Of a DNA stretch of 34,777 nucleotides, positions 8,145 to 16,065 are shown one piece after another. Source of the DNA: Akkermansiaceae bacterium. GTDB lineage: Bacteria > Verrucomicrobiota > Verrucomicrobiia > Verrucomicrobiales > Akkermansiaceae. Under the pieces are notes generated by a model. That model did no database searches, had not been told where the DNA came from, and was given only the letters and a program-made list of their open reading frames with translations. The translations under genes and the position numbers were made by a program. The stretch lies in contig JAIPKB010000033.1 of assembly GCA_021733795.1 (NCBI GenBank), positions 1 through 34,777 of the forward strand. The letters run 5' to 3'. How positions within the stretch are numbered: position 1 is the stretch's first letter; each line of letters opens with the position of its first letter.

Positions 8145-9215
8145 ATGAAAACACACCCCCAATTGATGACGCTGGCCCTGTCCCTGGTGACGGCAATGGC
8201 GATCGCCCCTGCTGCCCGAGCCGAAAAACCAGTCAAGGTGTTCATCCTGGCCGGCCAATCGAACATGGAAGGCAAGGCGCAGAACAGCCTGCTGGAGTTC
8301 CAGGCGACCGATCCGAAAACCAAGGATCTCTTCGCCCACCTGCGCCAGGGCGACGCGTGGATCGTCCGCGACGACGTGTTCATCAAGTACCTTGACCGCA
8401 AGGGCGGCCTGACGATCGGATACGGCTCACCGGACCGGACCGGCGTGGAACTCGAATTCGGCACCGTCATGGGCGACCACTTCGACGAGCCGGTCGTTTT
8501 GATCAAGGCCGCGTGGGGTGGCCACTCGCTCTATAAGCCCTTCCGCTCCCCTTCGGCCGGTCTGCCCTCCGAGGCGCTGCTCAAGGCGGAACTCGAACAA
8601 GCCCAGGACAAGATCCGCAAGCAGAACGCAAAGAACAATGGCAAGCAGGCTCCGCTGCCGACGATGGAAGACATCAAGGCACCCTACGGCTCCTCCTACC
8701 GCAACATGATGAAGGAAGTCAAAGACACCTTCGACAATTACGAGACGCTGTTTCCAGCGCTCAAGGGCAAGCCGCTCGAATTGGCCGGGTTCGTCTGGTT
8801 CCAGGGGTTCAATGACATGTTCGGCGACCAAGCGCCCGGCGAGTACGCCGCCAACATGGAACACTTCATCAAGGACGTCCGCAAGGACCTCAAGGTGCCG
8901 AAGCTGCCCTTCGTGATCGGAGTCCTCGGACAGAACGGGTCGAAGCCCGCCAGCGGCGGCATGCTCGCCATCCAAACCGCCCAACTCGCGATGAACGAGA
9001 TCCCCGAATTCAAGGGCAACGTCAAGGCGATCCGCACCGATGTTTTTGCCGACAAAGCCGCCGAGGCCCTCATCGACGGGTGGGAGAAACATGTCGAGGA
9101 ATGGAAAAAGGCCGGGTCGGACCGCGGTTACCACTATCTCGGCAGCGCCATCTGGTTCACCCGCATCGGCCATGCGATGGGCGAGGCCATGAAGGACCTC
9201 ATGGCGGACAAGTGA
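8145..9215 (+). CDS. Secreted SASA-type carbohydrate esterase (sialate O-acetylesterase-like)
   Basis: This 356-residue protein has a signal peptide (MKTHPQ…APAARA, cleavage near residue 26) followed by VFILAGQSNMEGKA. The serine of GQSN (residue 39) is the block I nucleophile of the SASA/CE6 branch of SGNH esterases. WFQGFNDM near residue 220 matches the conserved block with Trp-x-Gln-Gly. The usual block V Asp-x-x-His is replaced at the C-terminus by a segment ending IGHAMGEAM, a form I associate with planctomycete/verrucomicrobia relatives. Such enzymes remove acetyl groups from sugars in the periplasm or outside the cell. It follows the DUF6288 gene by 25 bp and precedes gldA by 65 bp on the same strand, so it may unmask the substrate used by the downstream enzymes. 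The exact substrate cannot be read from the sequence. Confidence 0.8.
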   Translation: MKTHPQLMTLALSLVTAMAIAPAARAEKPVKVFILAGQSNMEGKAQNSLLEFQATDPKTKDLFAHLRQGDAWIVRDDVFIKYLDRKGGLTIGYGSPDRTGVELEFGTVMGDHFDEPVVLIKAAWGGHSLYKPFRSPSAGLPSEALLKAELEQAQDKIRKQNAKNNGKQAPLPTMEDIKAPYGSSYRNMMKEVKDTFDNYETLFPALKGKPLELAGFVWFQGFNDMFGDQAPGEYAANMEHFIKDVRKDLKVPKLPFVIGVLGQNGSKPASGGMLAIQTAQLAMNEIPEFKGNVKAIRTDVFADKAAEALIDGWEKHVEEWKKAGSDRGYHYLGSAIWFTRIGHAMGEAMKDLMADK

Positions 9216-9280
9216 AACTTTTGTAACAATTAGACCGTCTGATCAGTAAACCCACAACAACCACCACGAAGAAACACCAC

Positions 9281-10393
9281 ATGAACAAGATACTAATCGC
9301 TCCTCGGAAATACGTACAGGGGAAGAACGTGATGAAAGATGCCGGCAGCCTGATCCGCCCCATTGGCCGGAAAGTGATGGTGCTCTGGGATGCCAAAGTC
9401 AAAAACATCGTCGGCGAAACCCTGCTGAACAGCTTGAAGGCCGCAGAGGTGGAGGTCGTGGACGTCGATTTCAACGGCGACTGCACCAAGGCCGAAGCCG
9501 CCCGCGTGGCCGCGATCGCCTCCGAGCAAGGAGTGGAAGTGTGCATCGGCGTCGGCGGAGGAAAGACCCTCGATACGGCAAAAGCCGCGGCCGCCACCGC
9601 GCGCACCAAAACGATCACCATCCCGACGATTGCCTCCAACGACTCGCCGACCAGCTCGTTCACCGTCTGGTATGACGAACAGGGCAATTGCACGGGCTTT
9701 GAAAGCTGGGGCGTGAACCCGGACCTGGTCCTGGTCGATACCCAGGTGATCGCCAACGCTCCGGTGCGTACGTTCGTGGCGGGCATGGGCGATGCCCTGA
9801 GCACCTGGGTGGAGGCCACCGCCGTCTTCAAAGTGCGCGGCCCGAACCTGGCCGGCGGCACTTCGACGCTGGCGGGAATGGCCATCTGCCGGCTCTGCCG
9901 CGACATCCTCATGGAGCATGGCCTCGAAGCCAAGCGCGCCGTCGAGAGAAACCTCGTCACCCCGGCCGTTGAAAAAGTCGTGGAAGCCAATATTCTGCTG
10001 TCAGGCCTGGGCTTTGAGAGCAGCGGCGTCGCCACCGCCCACATGGTGGCAAACTGTCTGCCCTCGTTCCCCGAGTGTCACGGCCAGATGCATGGCGACG
10101 AGGTCGGCTTCGGGATTGTCACCCAGCTCTGCCTCGATGATGACCTGTCGGTCGAGCAAATGCACCAGATCGTTGATTTCGAAATCGCGATCGGGCTGCC
10201 GGTGACCTTCGCCGAACTCGGGCTAGCGGACGTCTCTCGCGAGCGCCTGAAAGTCATCGGCGACATCTGCGGCGGACCCGGCTCGTTGTGCGAAAACCAC
10301 CCGTTCAAGGTGACCTCCGACGATATCGTCACTGCCATGATCGCCGCCGACGCGCTCGGCACCGAACGCAAGAAACTGGCCGGCCTTGCATGA
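9281..10393 (+). CDS. gldA: Iron/zinc-containing alcohol dehydrogenase, glycerol dehydrogenase-like
   Basis: This 370-residue cytoplasmic enzyme of the GldA family would oxidise glycerol or a related polyol to the ketone with NAD+. It aligns by eye along its length with E. coli GldA: APRKYVQGKNV at the N-terminus, the NAD-binding GVGGGKTLDTAKA, PTIASNDSPTSS, and three metal ligands in GMGDALSTW (Asp), ATAHMV (His) and HGQMHGDEVGFG (second His). Length is normal for the family (~365-370). Its stop codon overlaps the start of the FAD dehydrogenase gene (ATGA, 10390-10393). The substrate may not be glycerol, because the kinase in this cluster is fuculokinase-like rather than GlpK-like. The fold and metal site are secure; substrate is inference. 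Confidence 0.85.
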   Translation: MNKILIAPRKYVQGKNVMKDAGSLIRPIGRKVMVLWDAKVKNIVGETLLNSLKAAEVEVVDVDFNGDCTKAEAARVAAIASEQGVEVCIGVGGGKTLDTAKAAAATARTKTITIPTIASNDSPTSSFTVWYDEQGNCTGFESWGVNPDLVLVDTQVIANAPVRTFVAGMGDALSTWVEATAVFKVRGPNLAGGTSTLAGMAICRLCRDILMEHGLEAKRAVERNLVTPAVEKVVEANILLSGLGFESSGVATAHMVANCLPSFPECHGQMHGDEVGFGIVTQLCLDDDLSVEQMHQIVDFEIAIGLPVTFAELGLADVSRERLKVIGDICGGPGSLCENHPFKVTSDDIVTAMIAADALGTERKKLAGLA

Positions 10394-12090
10394 AAACCCG
10401 CGCGGAAACATGGGCGGAACTGAAGCGCAAGGACACCTGTGAGGTGTTGATCCTTGGGGGAGGAGTGAACGGCGCCGGCCTGATGAGGGAACTGGCTCTC
10501 AACGGGGTCGGGTGTGTGCTCGTGGACAAGAGCGACTTCGCCGCGGGCGCCAGTTCCACGTCGTCCCGGATGATCCACGGCGGCCTGCGCTATCTGGAGA
10601 ATGCCGAGTTGGCGCTGGTCAAGGAAGCGGTCACCGAGCGGAATCGCCTGCTGCGCTACGCGCCTCATTTCGTGGGGCCGCTCAAGACCACCATTCCCGT
10701 CAAGTCCTGGCTGGCGGGAATGATCAAATCGCCGCTGGTTTTCTTCGGCCTGCCCGTCACCCCGGGCGGCCGCGGGGCCGTGATCTTCAAACTTGGGTTG
10801 ATGTGTTACGACCTCATCACCGCCCGCAACCGCCGGACGCCGCCGCATTTCTTCACCTCCAGAAACAAGTCGCTCGCGGAAATCCCGGGACTTGTCGACG
10901 ACATTGCCTGCACCGCAACCTACTGGGATGCGTGGATCAGCCAGGCTGAGCGATTGTGCGTCGATATGCTCGCCGAAGCCTGCCGGGACAACCCGGAGTG
11001 CCTTGCGGTGAACTACGTCACCGCGCGCAAGAGCGGCGGCGACACGGTCGTTTTGCGCAACTTGGAGAACGGCGAGGAATCCACGATCAAGCCCTCGATA
11101 GTGGTCAACGCCACCGGGGCCTGGGTCGATCGGGCCAACCTGGAGCTCGGCTTCGAGTCACGATTCATGGGCGGCACCAAGGGCTCGCACCTCGTGGTTG
11201 ACAACCAGGAACTCTACGATGCCCTCGGCGACCGGATGATCTATTATGAACATCTTGATGGCCGGATCTGTATCACCTTCCGTTTCATGGACAAGGTCAT
11301 CGTCGGCTCCACCGATATCCGCGTGGATGACCCGGACCTGGCGGAGTGCGAAGAGAAGGAAATCGATTATATGCTCACCACGCTGAAAGGCGTCTTCCCG
11401 AGGCTGGAAATTTCCCGCGGCGACATCGTTTACAAATTCTGCGGCGTTCGTCCGCTGCCCGCTTCCGGACTGGACTTCACCAGCCGCGTCCCGCGCTCCC
11501 ATCGCATCGATGTGGCCGCACCGGACGCCGGACGCGACTTCACAATCTACAGCCTGATCGGCGGCAAGCTGACCACCTTCCGGGCACTGGCCGAAGCCGT
11601 GGCCGACCTGGTTTTCCCGGTACTGAAGAAGTCAAGAAAAGTGTCGACCCGGGACCGTCCTTTCCCCTGCGCCAAGGACTTTCCCGTGGATGCACAACAG
11701 GCAACGCTTTGGACCCGGCGGGTCGCCGCCGCCTTCGGACTGGACGAAAAACAAGTCGCCAACCTGCTGCTGCGCTACGGCACCGAAGCAGAAACCCTGA
11801 TCGCGGAAGACCCGGCGGCATGGCGCCAGCCGCTGCAAAGCCTGCCCGACTACTGCGTGGGCGAGATTCAACACATTGCCCGCCACGAATGCGTCCACCA
11901 CCTGTCGGACATCGTCCGCCGCCGCGGCACCATCACCCTCCTGGGCCAAGCCCAAGAGCCGGCCCTCCGGGAGATCGCTGACATTGCAGGTGAGATCCTG
12001 GACTGGAGCCCTGAACGGCGCGGTGCCGAAATCGTGATGGCGGCAAAGGAAGCCGCCGGCAAACCATCGCCCCCTCAAACCAATCCATGA
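10390..12090 (+). CDS. glpD: FAD-dependent glycerol-3-phosphate dehydrogenase-like protein
   Basis: This 566-residue flavoprotein is GlpD-like. The start is the ATG overlapping the gldA stop; an in-frame extension back to 10288 lies wholly inside gldA and is not needed. Features are the FAD-binding GGGVNGAG (residues 23-30), the GlpD signature GASSTSSRMIHGGLRYLE (53-70), a mid-domain GSTDIRVDDP and the C-terminal GGKLTTFRALAE, then an extra ~150-residue C-terminal domain as in longer GlpDs. The reaction is oxidation of sn-glycerol-3-phosphate to dihydroxyacetone phosphate, passing electrons to quinone at the membrane. EryB-type polyol-phosphate dehydrogenases share this fold, so a C4/C5 polyol phosphate is an alternative substrate. 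It is translationally coupled on both sides (ATGA overlaps with gldA and with the URO-D-fold gene). Confidence 0.85.
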   Translation: MKTRAETWAELKRKDTCEVLILGGGVNGAGLMRELALNGVGCVLVDKSDFAAGASSTSSRMIHGGLRYLENAELALVKEAVTERNRLLRYAPHFVGPLKTTIPVKSWLAGMIKSPLVFFGLPVTPGGRGAVIFKLGLMCYDLITARNRRTPPHFFTSRNKSLAEIPGLVDDIACTATYWDAWISQAERLCVDMLAEACRDNPECLAVNYVTARKSGGDTVVLRNLENGEESTIKPSIVVNATGAWVDRANLELGFESRFMGGTKGSHLVVDNQELYDALGDRMIYYEHLDGRICITFRFMDKVIVGSTDIRVDDPDLAECEEKEIDYMLTTLKGVFPRLEISRGDIVYKFCGVRPLPASGLDFTSRVPRSHRIDVAAPDAGRDFTIYSLIGGKLTTFRALAEAVADLVFPVLKKSRKVSTRDRPFPCAKDFPVDAQQATLWTRRVAAAFGLDEKQVANLLLRYGTEAETLIAEDPAAWRQPLQSLPDYCVGEIQHIARHECVHHLSDIVRRRGTITLLGQAQEPALREIADIAGEILDWSPERRGAEIVMAAKEAAGKPSPPQTNP

Positions 12091-13148
12091 ATTCAGCTGA
12101 ACGAGTAATGTGTGTCCTGCGCGGGGAAGAGCCTGACCGAATCCCGCACTTCGAATGGGTGATCGACCGGAAGGTCCGGCACGCGCTCTGCCCGGGCGCC
12201 ACCACGGAGGAGTTTACCGTTAGAATGGGGCTGGACGCCATGCTGACGGCACCGGATTACCGATCCACTCAAGTCGCTCCGCAGCGCTTTAGAAACGAGT
12301 GGGGCATCGTCGTCGAACGCGGAGAAGAACAACACTCCACGGTCGTGGAAGCCGTCATCAGCACCCTCGATGACCTGAAAAACTATCAGGCACCGGACCC
12401 CCACGCGCCTCACCGCTTCGACAGCCTGAAAAAATTGGTCGCCCGCTACAAGGGCCGTTATGCCATCGGTGTTCATCTCAACGACGTGCTCTCCATCCCG
12501 CGCAACCTGATGGGTTTCGAGGAACTGATGATGGCCTTTGCCGTGGAACCCGAGCTGGTCCGCGGACTCGTCGAAATGTCAGTGGACCTCAACATCGAAC
12601 TTGCCGCCGAAGCGGCAAGGCATGGTGCCGATTTTGTCTTCACGGGTGACGACTATTCCTCGGCACAGGGCCCGTTCATCTCGCCTGACTCGTTCCGGGA
12701 GGTGATGTTCCCGGGCTTGAAGCGCGTGGCCAGGGGCTTCCGCGACCACGGCCTGCCGTCCATCAAACATACCGATGGCAATATCATGCCCCTGATCGAC
12801 ATGATCATGGAGGCCGGGTTCGCCTGCCTGGACCCGATCGACCCGCTCGGCGGCATGGATCTGGCATCTATGAAAAAGACCTACGGCAGTCAGGTGGCGC
12901 TCAAAGGCAACGTCAATTGCGCCACCACGCTGGTAACGGGAACGGTCGAGGATGTGGTCAGGGAAACGTTGGACGTGATCCGGGCCGGTGCCGAGGGTGG
13001 CGGCTTCATCCTGTCATCGAGCAACAGCATTCACTCGTCCGTCAACCCGGCAAACTACCTTGCCATGTTGAGCACCCTCAAGGGCTACGGACGATATCCG
13101 ATCAAGCTGGACTTCGACGCGTGCGGTGCCGTCGAGGCCATGACCTGA
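12087..13148 (+). CDS. Uroporphyrinogen decarboxylase (URO-D) fold protein
   Basis: This 353-residue protein belongs to the URO-D superfamily, which contains haem-pathway HemE and zinc-dependent corrinoid/methyl-cobamide methyltransferases (MtaA, MtbA, CmuA). It shows ERVMCVLRGEEPDRIP at the N-terminus, FTGDDYSSAQGPFISP, KHTDGN (His228, Asp230) and GNVNCATTL (Cys278). The His and Cys resemble the zinc ligands of the methyltransferase branch, and it lacks the HemE N-terminal signature, so it is probably not HemE. Its start overlaps the glpD-like stop (ATGA), so it is part of the same translation unit. URO-D-fold proteins of unknown role are common in sugar-utilisation clusters of this phylum; a demethylation or C1 step is possible, but no corrinoid protein is encoded nearby. 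Confidence 0.8.
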   Translation: MNSAERVMCVLRGEEPDRIPHFEWVIDRKVRHALCPGATTEEFTVRMGLDAMLTAPDYRSTQVAPQRFRNEWGIVVERGEEQHSTVVEAVISTLDDLKNYQAPDPHAPHRFDSLKKLVARYKGRYAIGVHLNDVLSIPRNLMGFEELMMAFAVEPELVRGLVEMSVDLNIELAAEAARHGADFVFTGDDYSSAQGPFISPDSFREVMFPGLKRVARGFRDHGLPSIKHTDGNIMPLIDMIMEAGFACLDPIDPLGGMDLASMKKTYGSQVALKGNVNCATTLVTGTVEDVVRETLDVIRAGAEGGGFILSSSNSIHSSVNPANYLAMLSTLKGYGRYPIKLDFDACGAVEAMT

Positions 13149-13162
13149 AACAAGCACGGATT

Positions 13163-13186
13163 ATCGGGTGGTGCTATCCGCCCGAT
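13163..13186. other. Intergenic hairpin between the URO-D-fold gene and the FGGY kinase
   Basis: ATCGGGTGG (13163-13171) pairs with CCGCCCGAT (13178-13186) around a 6-base loop: nine base pairs with one G-T wobble. There is no T-run, so it is not a classical intrinsic terminator. It could stabilise the upstream mRNA or tune kinase expression within the cluster. Confidence 0.45.
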
Positions 13187-13218
13187 GATTGCGCCGGAAC
13201 AAGCCGCCAAACTACGAT

Positions 13219-13223
13219 AGGAG
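13219..13223 (+). promoter_or_regulatory. Shine-Dalgarno site of the FGGY kinase
   Basis: AGGAG lies nine bases before the ATG at 13233. It is one of the few clear Shine-Dalgarno sites in the window (katG has a weaker AGGAAA) and fixes the kinase start. Confidence 0.7.
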
Positions 13224-13232
13224 AAGTGAATT

Positions 13233-14759
13233 ATGAGTTATCTATTGGGCATCGATGTCGGTTCCACCAATCTCAAGGCCGTGCTCTTCGGATACGACGG
13301 GAAAATCGTGGCGAAAGCCGATACTCCGACCGAGCTGGGGCACCCGGAGCAAGACCATCCCGACTGGGCCGTCTGGCAGCCGCAACAAATCTGGTCGGGG
13401 ATCGCCCAAGCGGTCAGCAAAGTGGTCGCCGGGATCGATGCGTCAGCCGTCAAGGGGGTTGCCGTAACCGGCATGGGCATGGATGGCGTGCCGCTGGATG
13501 CCACCGGCAAATGGCTCTATCCATTCATCAGTTGGCATTGCCCCAGAACCCTGCCCCAGCAAAAATGGTGGATCGAGCAAGTGGGCATCGACCGCCAGTT
13601 CCAGATCGGCGGCGATCAGATCTGGCCGTTCAACACGGCGCTCCGCCTGCGGTGGATGAAGGAGCACCAACCCGCCATCCTGGAGCACACCCACAAATGG
13701 GTCCTGATCGAGGACTTCATCAACTTCATGCTGTGCGGCGAATACGCCACCGACTTCAGCATGGCGTCAACCACGCTGCTCTTTGACCAGTCCACCAGGA
13801 GCTGGAACGAGGAGCTGCTGAAGAAGTCCGGAATCGACAGGGAGCTTCTCTGCGACCCGAAACCCGCCGGGACCGTGCTGGGTCAAGTGCACCAGGCGGC
13901 GGCGCGGTTGACCGGGCTGAAAGCCGGCACCCCCGTCGTGCTCGGCGGGCATGATTACAGTTGCGGCTGCCTGCCGACCGGTGCCTACCGTCCCGGCGTC
14001 GTCCTCGACGTGCTCGGAACGTGGGAAATGGTGGTCGCCGCACTCGACCAGCCGGTTCTGACCCCGGAAGTCCAGCAGTTGGGAGTGCTCGTCGATACCC
14101 ACGTGGCCCGCGACAAACACGCCGTCATGGGTGCCACCGTGGCCGCCGACAACCTGGAGTGGGCCCGCCGTGAATTCTGCGGGGAGGAAGAACGCAGGGC
14201 GGCGGCAGCGGATGGCGGGTCCGTCTGGGACTCCATTGTCGAACTCGCCGAGCAGTCCCCCGTCGGCAGCAACGGCATCTTTTTCCTGCCGCACATGTCC
14301 GGGAGCCACTGTCCCGTGCTGGATCACACCTCGGCCGGCGCCTTTGTCGGGCTCCGCAACATCGCGAGCCGCGGCGACCTGCTGCGGGCGCTCATCGAAG
14401 GCTTGAATTACCAGTTCACCCAGATCGTACAGGCGTTTGAGACATGTCTGCATGTCAAGAGCGACAGAATCGAGGCGATCGGCGGCCCGACCAGGAACCG
14501 ATTCTGGATGCAGAACAAAGCGGACGTCAGCGGAACCGTGGTCAATGTTCCGGATATTGAGGAAGCCGTGCCTCTTGGAGCGGCCATCCTGGCCGGGATC
14601 GGTGCCGGGATCTATAAAGACGAGGATGAGGCGTTCGAGCAAGTCCACCGGACCGGCAAGGTGTACGAGCCCGACGCGGCCAACCATGCCAAATACCAGG
14701 AGCTGTATGCCCGCTTTGGGAAGCTCCATCCCAGCCTCAGGTCGTTTTACAGCGAGTAA
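13233..14759 (+). CDS. FGGY family carbohydrate kinase, L-fuculokinase-like
   Basis: This 508-residue sugar/polyol kinase has the FGGY phosphate-1 loop GIDVGSTNLKAVLF (residues 6-19), GMGMDG, a C-terminal-domain GGHDYSCG with the catalytic Asp region, and the late GGPTRNRFWMQNKAD adenosine-binding segment. Within FGGY kinases it resembles FucK most by eye: LYPFISWHCPRT, FNTALRLRWMKEHQP, EDFINFMLCGEYATDFSMAS and LGTWEMVVAA each have near-matching segments in L-fuculokinase as I recall it. GlpK-type signatures (DQGTTSSR) are absent. The product would be a phosphorylated ketose or polyol. It begins 84 bp after the URO-D-fold gene with its own ribosome site. In the cluster it supplies the phosphorylation step; whether it acts before the GlpD-like enzyme (on a polyol) or after GldA (on a ketose) is not decidable here. 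Confidence 0.85.
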   Translation: MSYLLGIDVGSTNLKAVLFGYDGKIVAKADTPTELGHPEQDHPDWAVWQPQQIWSGIAQAVSKVVAGIDASAVKGVAVTGMGMDGVPLDATGKWLYPFISWHCPRTLPQQKWWIEQVGIDRQFQIGGDQIWPFNTALRLRWMKEHQPAILEHTHKWVLIEDFINFMLCGEYATDFSMASTTLLFDQSTRSWNEELLKKSGIDRELLCDPKPAGTVLGQVHQAAARLTGLKAGTPVVLGGHDYSCGCLPTGAYRPGVVLDVLGTWEMVVAALDQPVLTPEVQQLGVLVDTHVARDKHAVMGATVAADNLEWARREFCGEEERRAAAADGGSVWDSIVELAEQSPVGSNGIFFLPHMSGSHCPVLDHTSAGAFVGLRNIASRGDLLRALIEGLNYQFTQIVQAFETCLHVKSDRIEAIGGPTRNRFWMQNKADVSGTVVNVPDIEEAVPLGAAILAGIGAGIYKDEDEAFEQVHRTGKVYEPDAANHAKYQELYARFGKLHPSLRSFYSE

Positions 14760-15082
14760 CCGGCGGTGCCTGTTCCGCTATCCAACGAAAGATCCAACGA
14801 AAGATCTTGGCAAATCCGGGTGGCAAGCTATGCTCGCTCTTGAGGAGATTGCTTATGATGCTGACCGAATTCCCATGTTCCCCCATAAACCCGCCGGACC
14901 CACACCTTGGTCAACACCGGTGCGGCAAGTATCGTTTTTTTCAGCCTTTCAGGCACCCGGCTTTGCAGCTTTCAGCCACTAATCACCCCTCCTCTTTCCC
15001 GCCCTGCGGGTCCGGTTTTGGCTTCCGGCTGCGCGCCCTCCCGAAACACACTTTCAGATCGGCGAAGCAATGGTTGTTGAAC
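14760..15082. other. 323-bp gap with a 12-bp tandem repeat
   Basis: ATCCAACGAAAG occurs twice in tandem at 14780-14791 and 14792-14803. A short plus-strand frame from 14830 (MLALEEIAYDADRIPMF…) has no recognisable family and ends before the GDSL gene; it may be a relic. No terminator was found. The gap partly separates the GDSL gene from the kinase. Confidence 0.45.
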
Positions 15083-15820
15083 ATGGTGGGGGCCGCGGTG
15101 GTGGTGGCGGGTTTCGCTCCTGCCGGAGTGATGGCAGAAGCCCCCCAAGTCAAGGGCGGCGCGAAGGATAAACCGATGGTTTTCTCCAATCCGGCGATTG
15201 ATCCGACAATCCCCGCAGTCGGTGGCGTCAGGTGGTATTGGCCTACCCATGCGAGAAATTTCGAACGGAGGAAAGCCGGCAATATCGACCTGTGTTTCCT
15301 TGGTGATTCGATCACCCAGGGGTGGCCGGGCGAGATGTTCGGACAATACTATGGCAGCCTGAATGCGGTGAACTTTGGCTGCGGCGGCGACAAGATCCAG
15401 CATTTGCTGATGCGGTTGGAAGGCGATGACGGCGAATTGAAGGGAACCTCGCCCAAAGTGGTCGTGTTGCTGATCGGGATCAATAACATGGTCGACAACA
15501 CGGCCGTGGAAATCGCGTACGGAATCGACAACATGGTGAAGCGGATCGGCAAAGAATGTCCCAAGTCGAAGATCCTGCTGCTCGCCATTCTTCCCACCAA
15601 GGGCGACGAGAACGACAAAATCAAGGCCGTCAACAAAATCACCGCCAAACTCGATAACGGCAGGAACATTCGGTTCCTGGACATGGCCCCGAAGTTCCTG
15701 GACAGGAAAGGCAAAGCCGTGGACAGCTTGTATAGCGACAACGTGCATCTGAGCCGGAAGGGTTACGAGGTCTGGCACGACGCCATGAAACCGTTGCTCA
15801 CGCAAATGATGAGGAAATAG
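15083..15820 (+). CDS. Secreted GDSL/SGNH hydrolase
   Basis: This 245-residue SGNH-fold esterase has block I FLGDSITQGW (nucleophile Ser76), a block III-like IGINN, and the C-terminal DNVHLSRKGY carrying the catalytic Asp/His pair. The N-terminus MVGAAVVVAGFAPAGVMAEA is a short signal peptide. The frame is open upstream, but those residues are not family-like; TTG codons at 15074 or 15077 could give a slightly longer signal. Such secreted enzymes typically remove acetyl or acyl groups from sugars or lipids. It shares the strand of the upstream carbohydrate cluster but lies 323 bp away, so co-transcription is uncertain. A frame-shifted coding tail (15820-15909) follows directly. Confidence 0.85.
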   Translation: MVGAAVVVAGFAPAGVMAEAPQVKGGAKDKPMVFSNPAIDPTIPAVGGVRWYWPTHARNFERRKAGNIDLCFLGDSITQGWPGEMFGQYYGSLNAVNFGCGGDKIQHLLMRLEGDDGELKGTSPKVVVLLIGINNMVDNTAVEIAYGIDNMVKRIGKECPKSKILLLAILPTKGDENDKIKAVNKITAKLDNGRNIRFLDMAPKFLDRKGKAVDSLYSDNVHLSRKGYEVWHDAMKPLLTQMMRK

Positions 15821-15909
15821 GAGCCGTTCTCACGCCCGAGCAACAGGCAAAGCTGAAGGAATTGCGCCCTCAACGTCGCGGTGGGGCCAATCCCGACGTC
15901 GCCAAGTAA
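15820..15909 (+). pseudogene. C-terminal coding remnant with an LTPEQQ motif
   Basis: Directly after the GDSL stop, in another frame, 29 codons read GAVLTPEQQAKLKELRPQRR and nine more residues before TAA at 15907-15909. The LTPEQQAKL pattern resembles the LTxxQ motif of CpxP/Spy-like periplasmic proteins and similar C-terminal tails in this phylum. There is no start codon or upstream body, so it is read as the end of a deleted gene, or as a tail once fused to the GDSL protein before a frameshift. Confidence 0.4.
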
Positions 15910-15936
15910 CCCTCGATTTTCAGCACTTAACCAAGC

Positions 15937-15965
15937 GGGCGGGAGACATTTGTTTCCCGCCCTTT
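15937..15965. terminator. Bidirectional intrinsic terminator
   Basis: GGGCGGGA (15937-15944) pairs perfectly with TCCCGCCC (15955-15962) around a 10-base loop, followed by TTT. It lies between the plus-strand GDSL gene and the convergent PQQ-like gene, the expected place for a shared terminator. The U-tract is short. Confidence 0.6.
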
Positions 15966-15974
15966 CTCGTGCTC

Positions 15975-16004
15975 GTGGTGAGGAAAACGCGGTCGCCCCA
16001 GACG
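15975..16004 (-). repeat. 30-bp exact duplicate of an internal piece of the PQQ-like gene
   Basis: Bases 15975-16004 are identical to 17063-17092, which encode VWGDRVFLTT inside the neighbouring PQQ-like propeller gene, in the same orientation. The bases on both sides differ. It is outside any gene and is read as a relic of a second PQQ-like gene or of a small duplication. Confidence 0.7.
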
Positions 16005-16065
16005 CAAGTCGCAAGACGCAGAGGGCTCCGCGCGGATCACGGGCTTCGACGCTCATCGAGCGCCG

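Noticed and set aside
13767..14729. 320-codon minus-strand frame opposite the FGGY kinase
   Set aside because: It is a shadow of the kinase gene with no motifs; the kinase has full family features on the plus strand.
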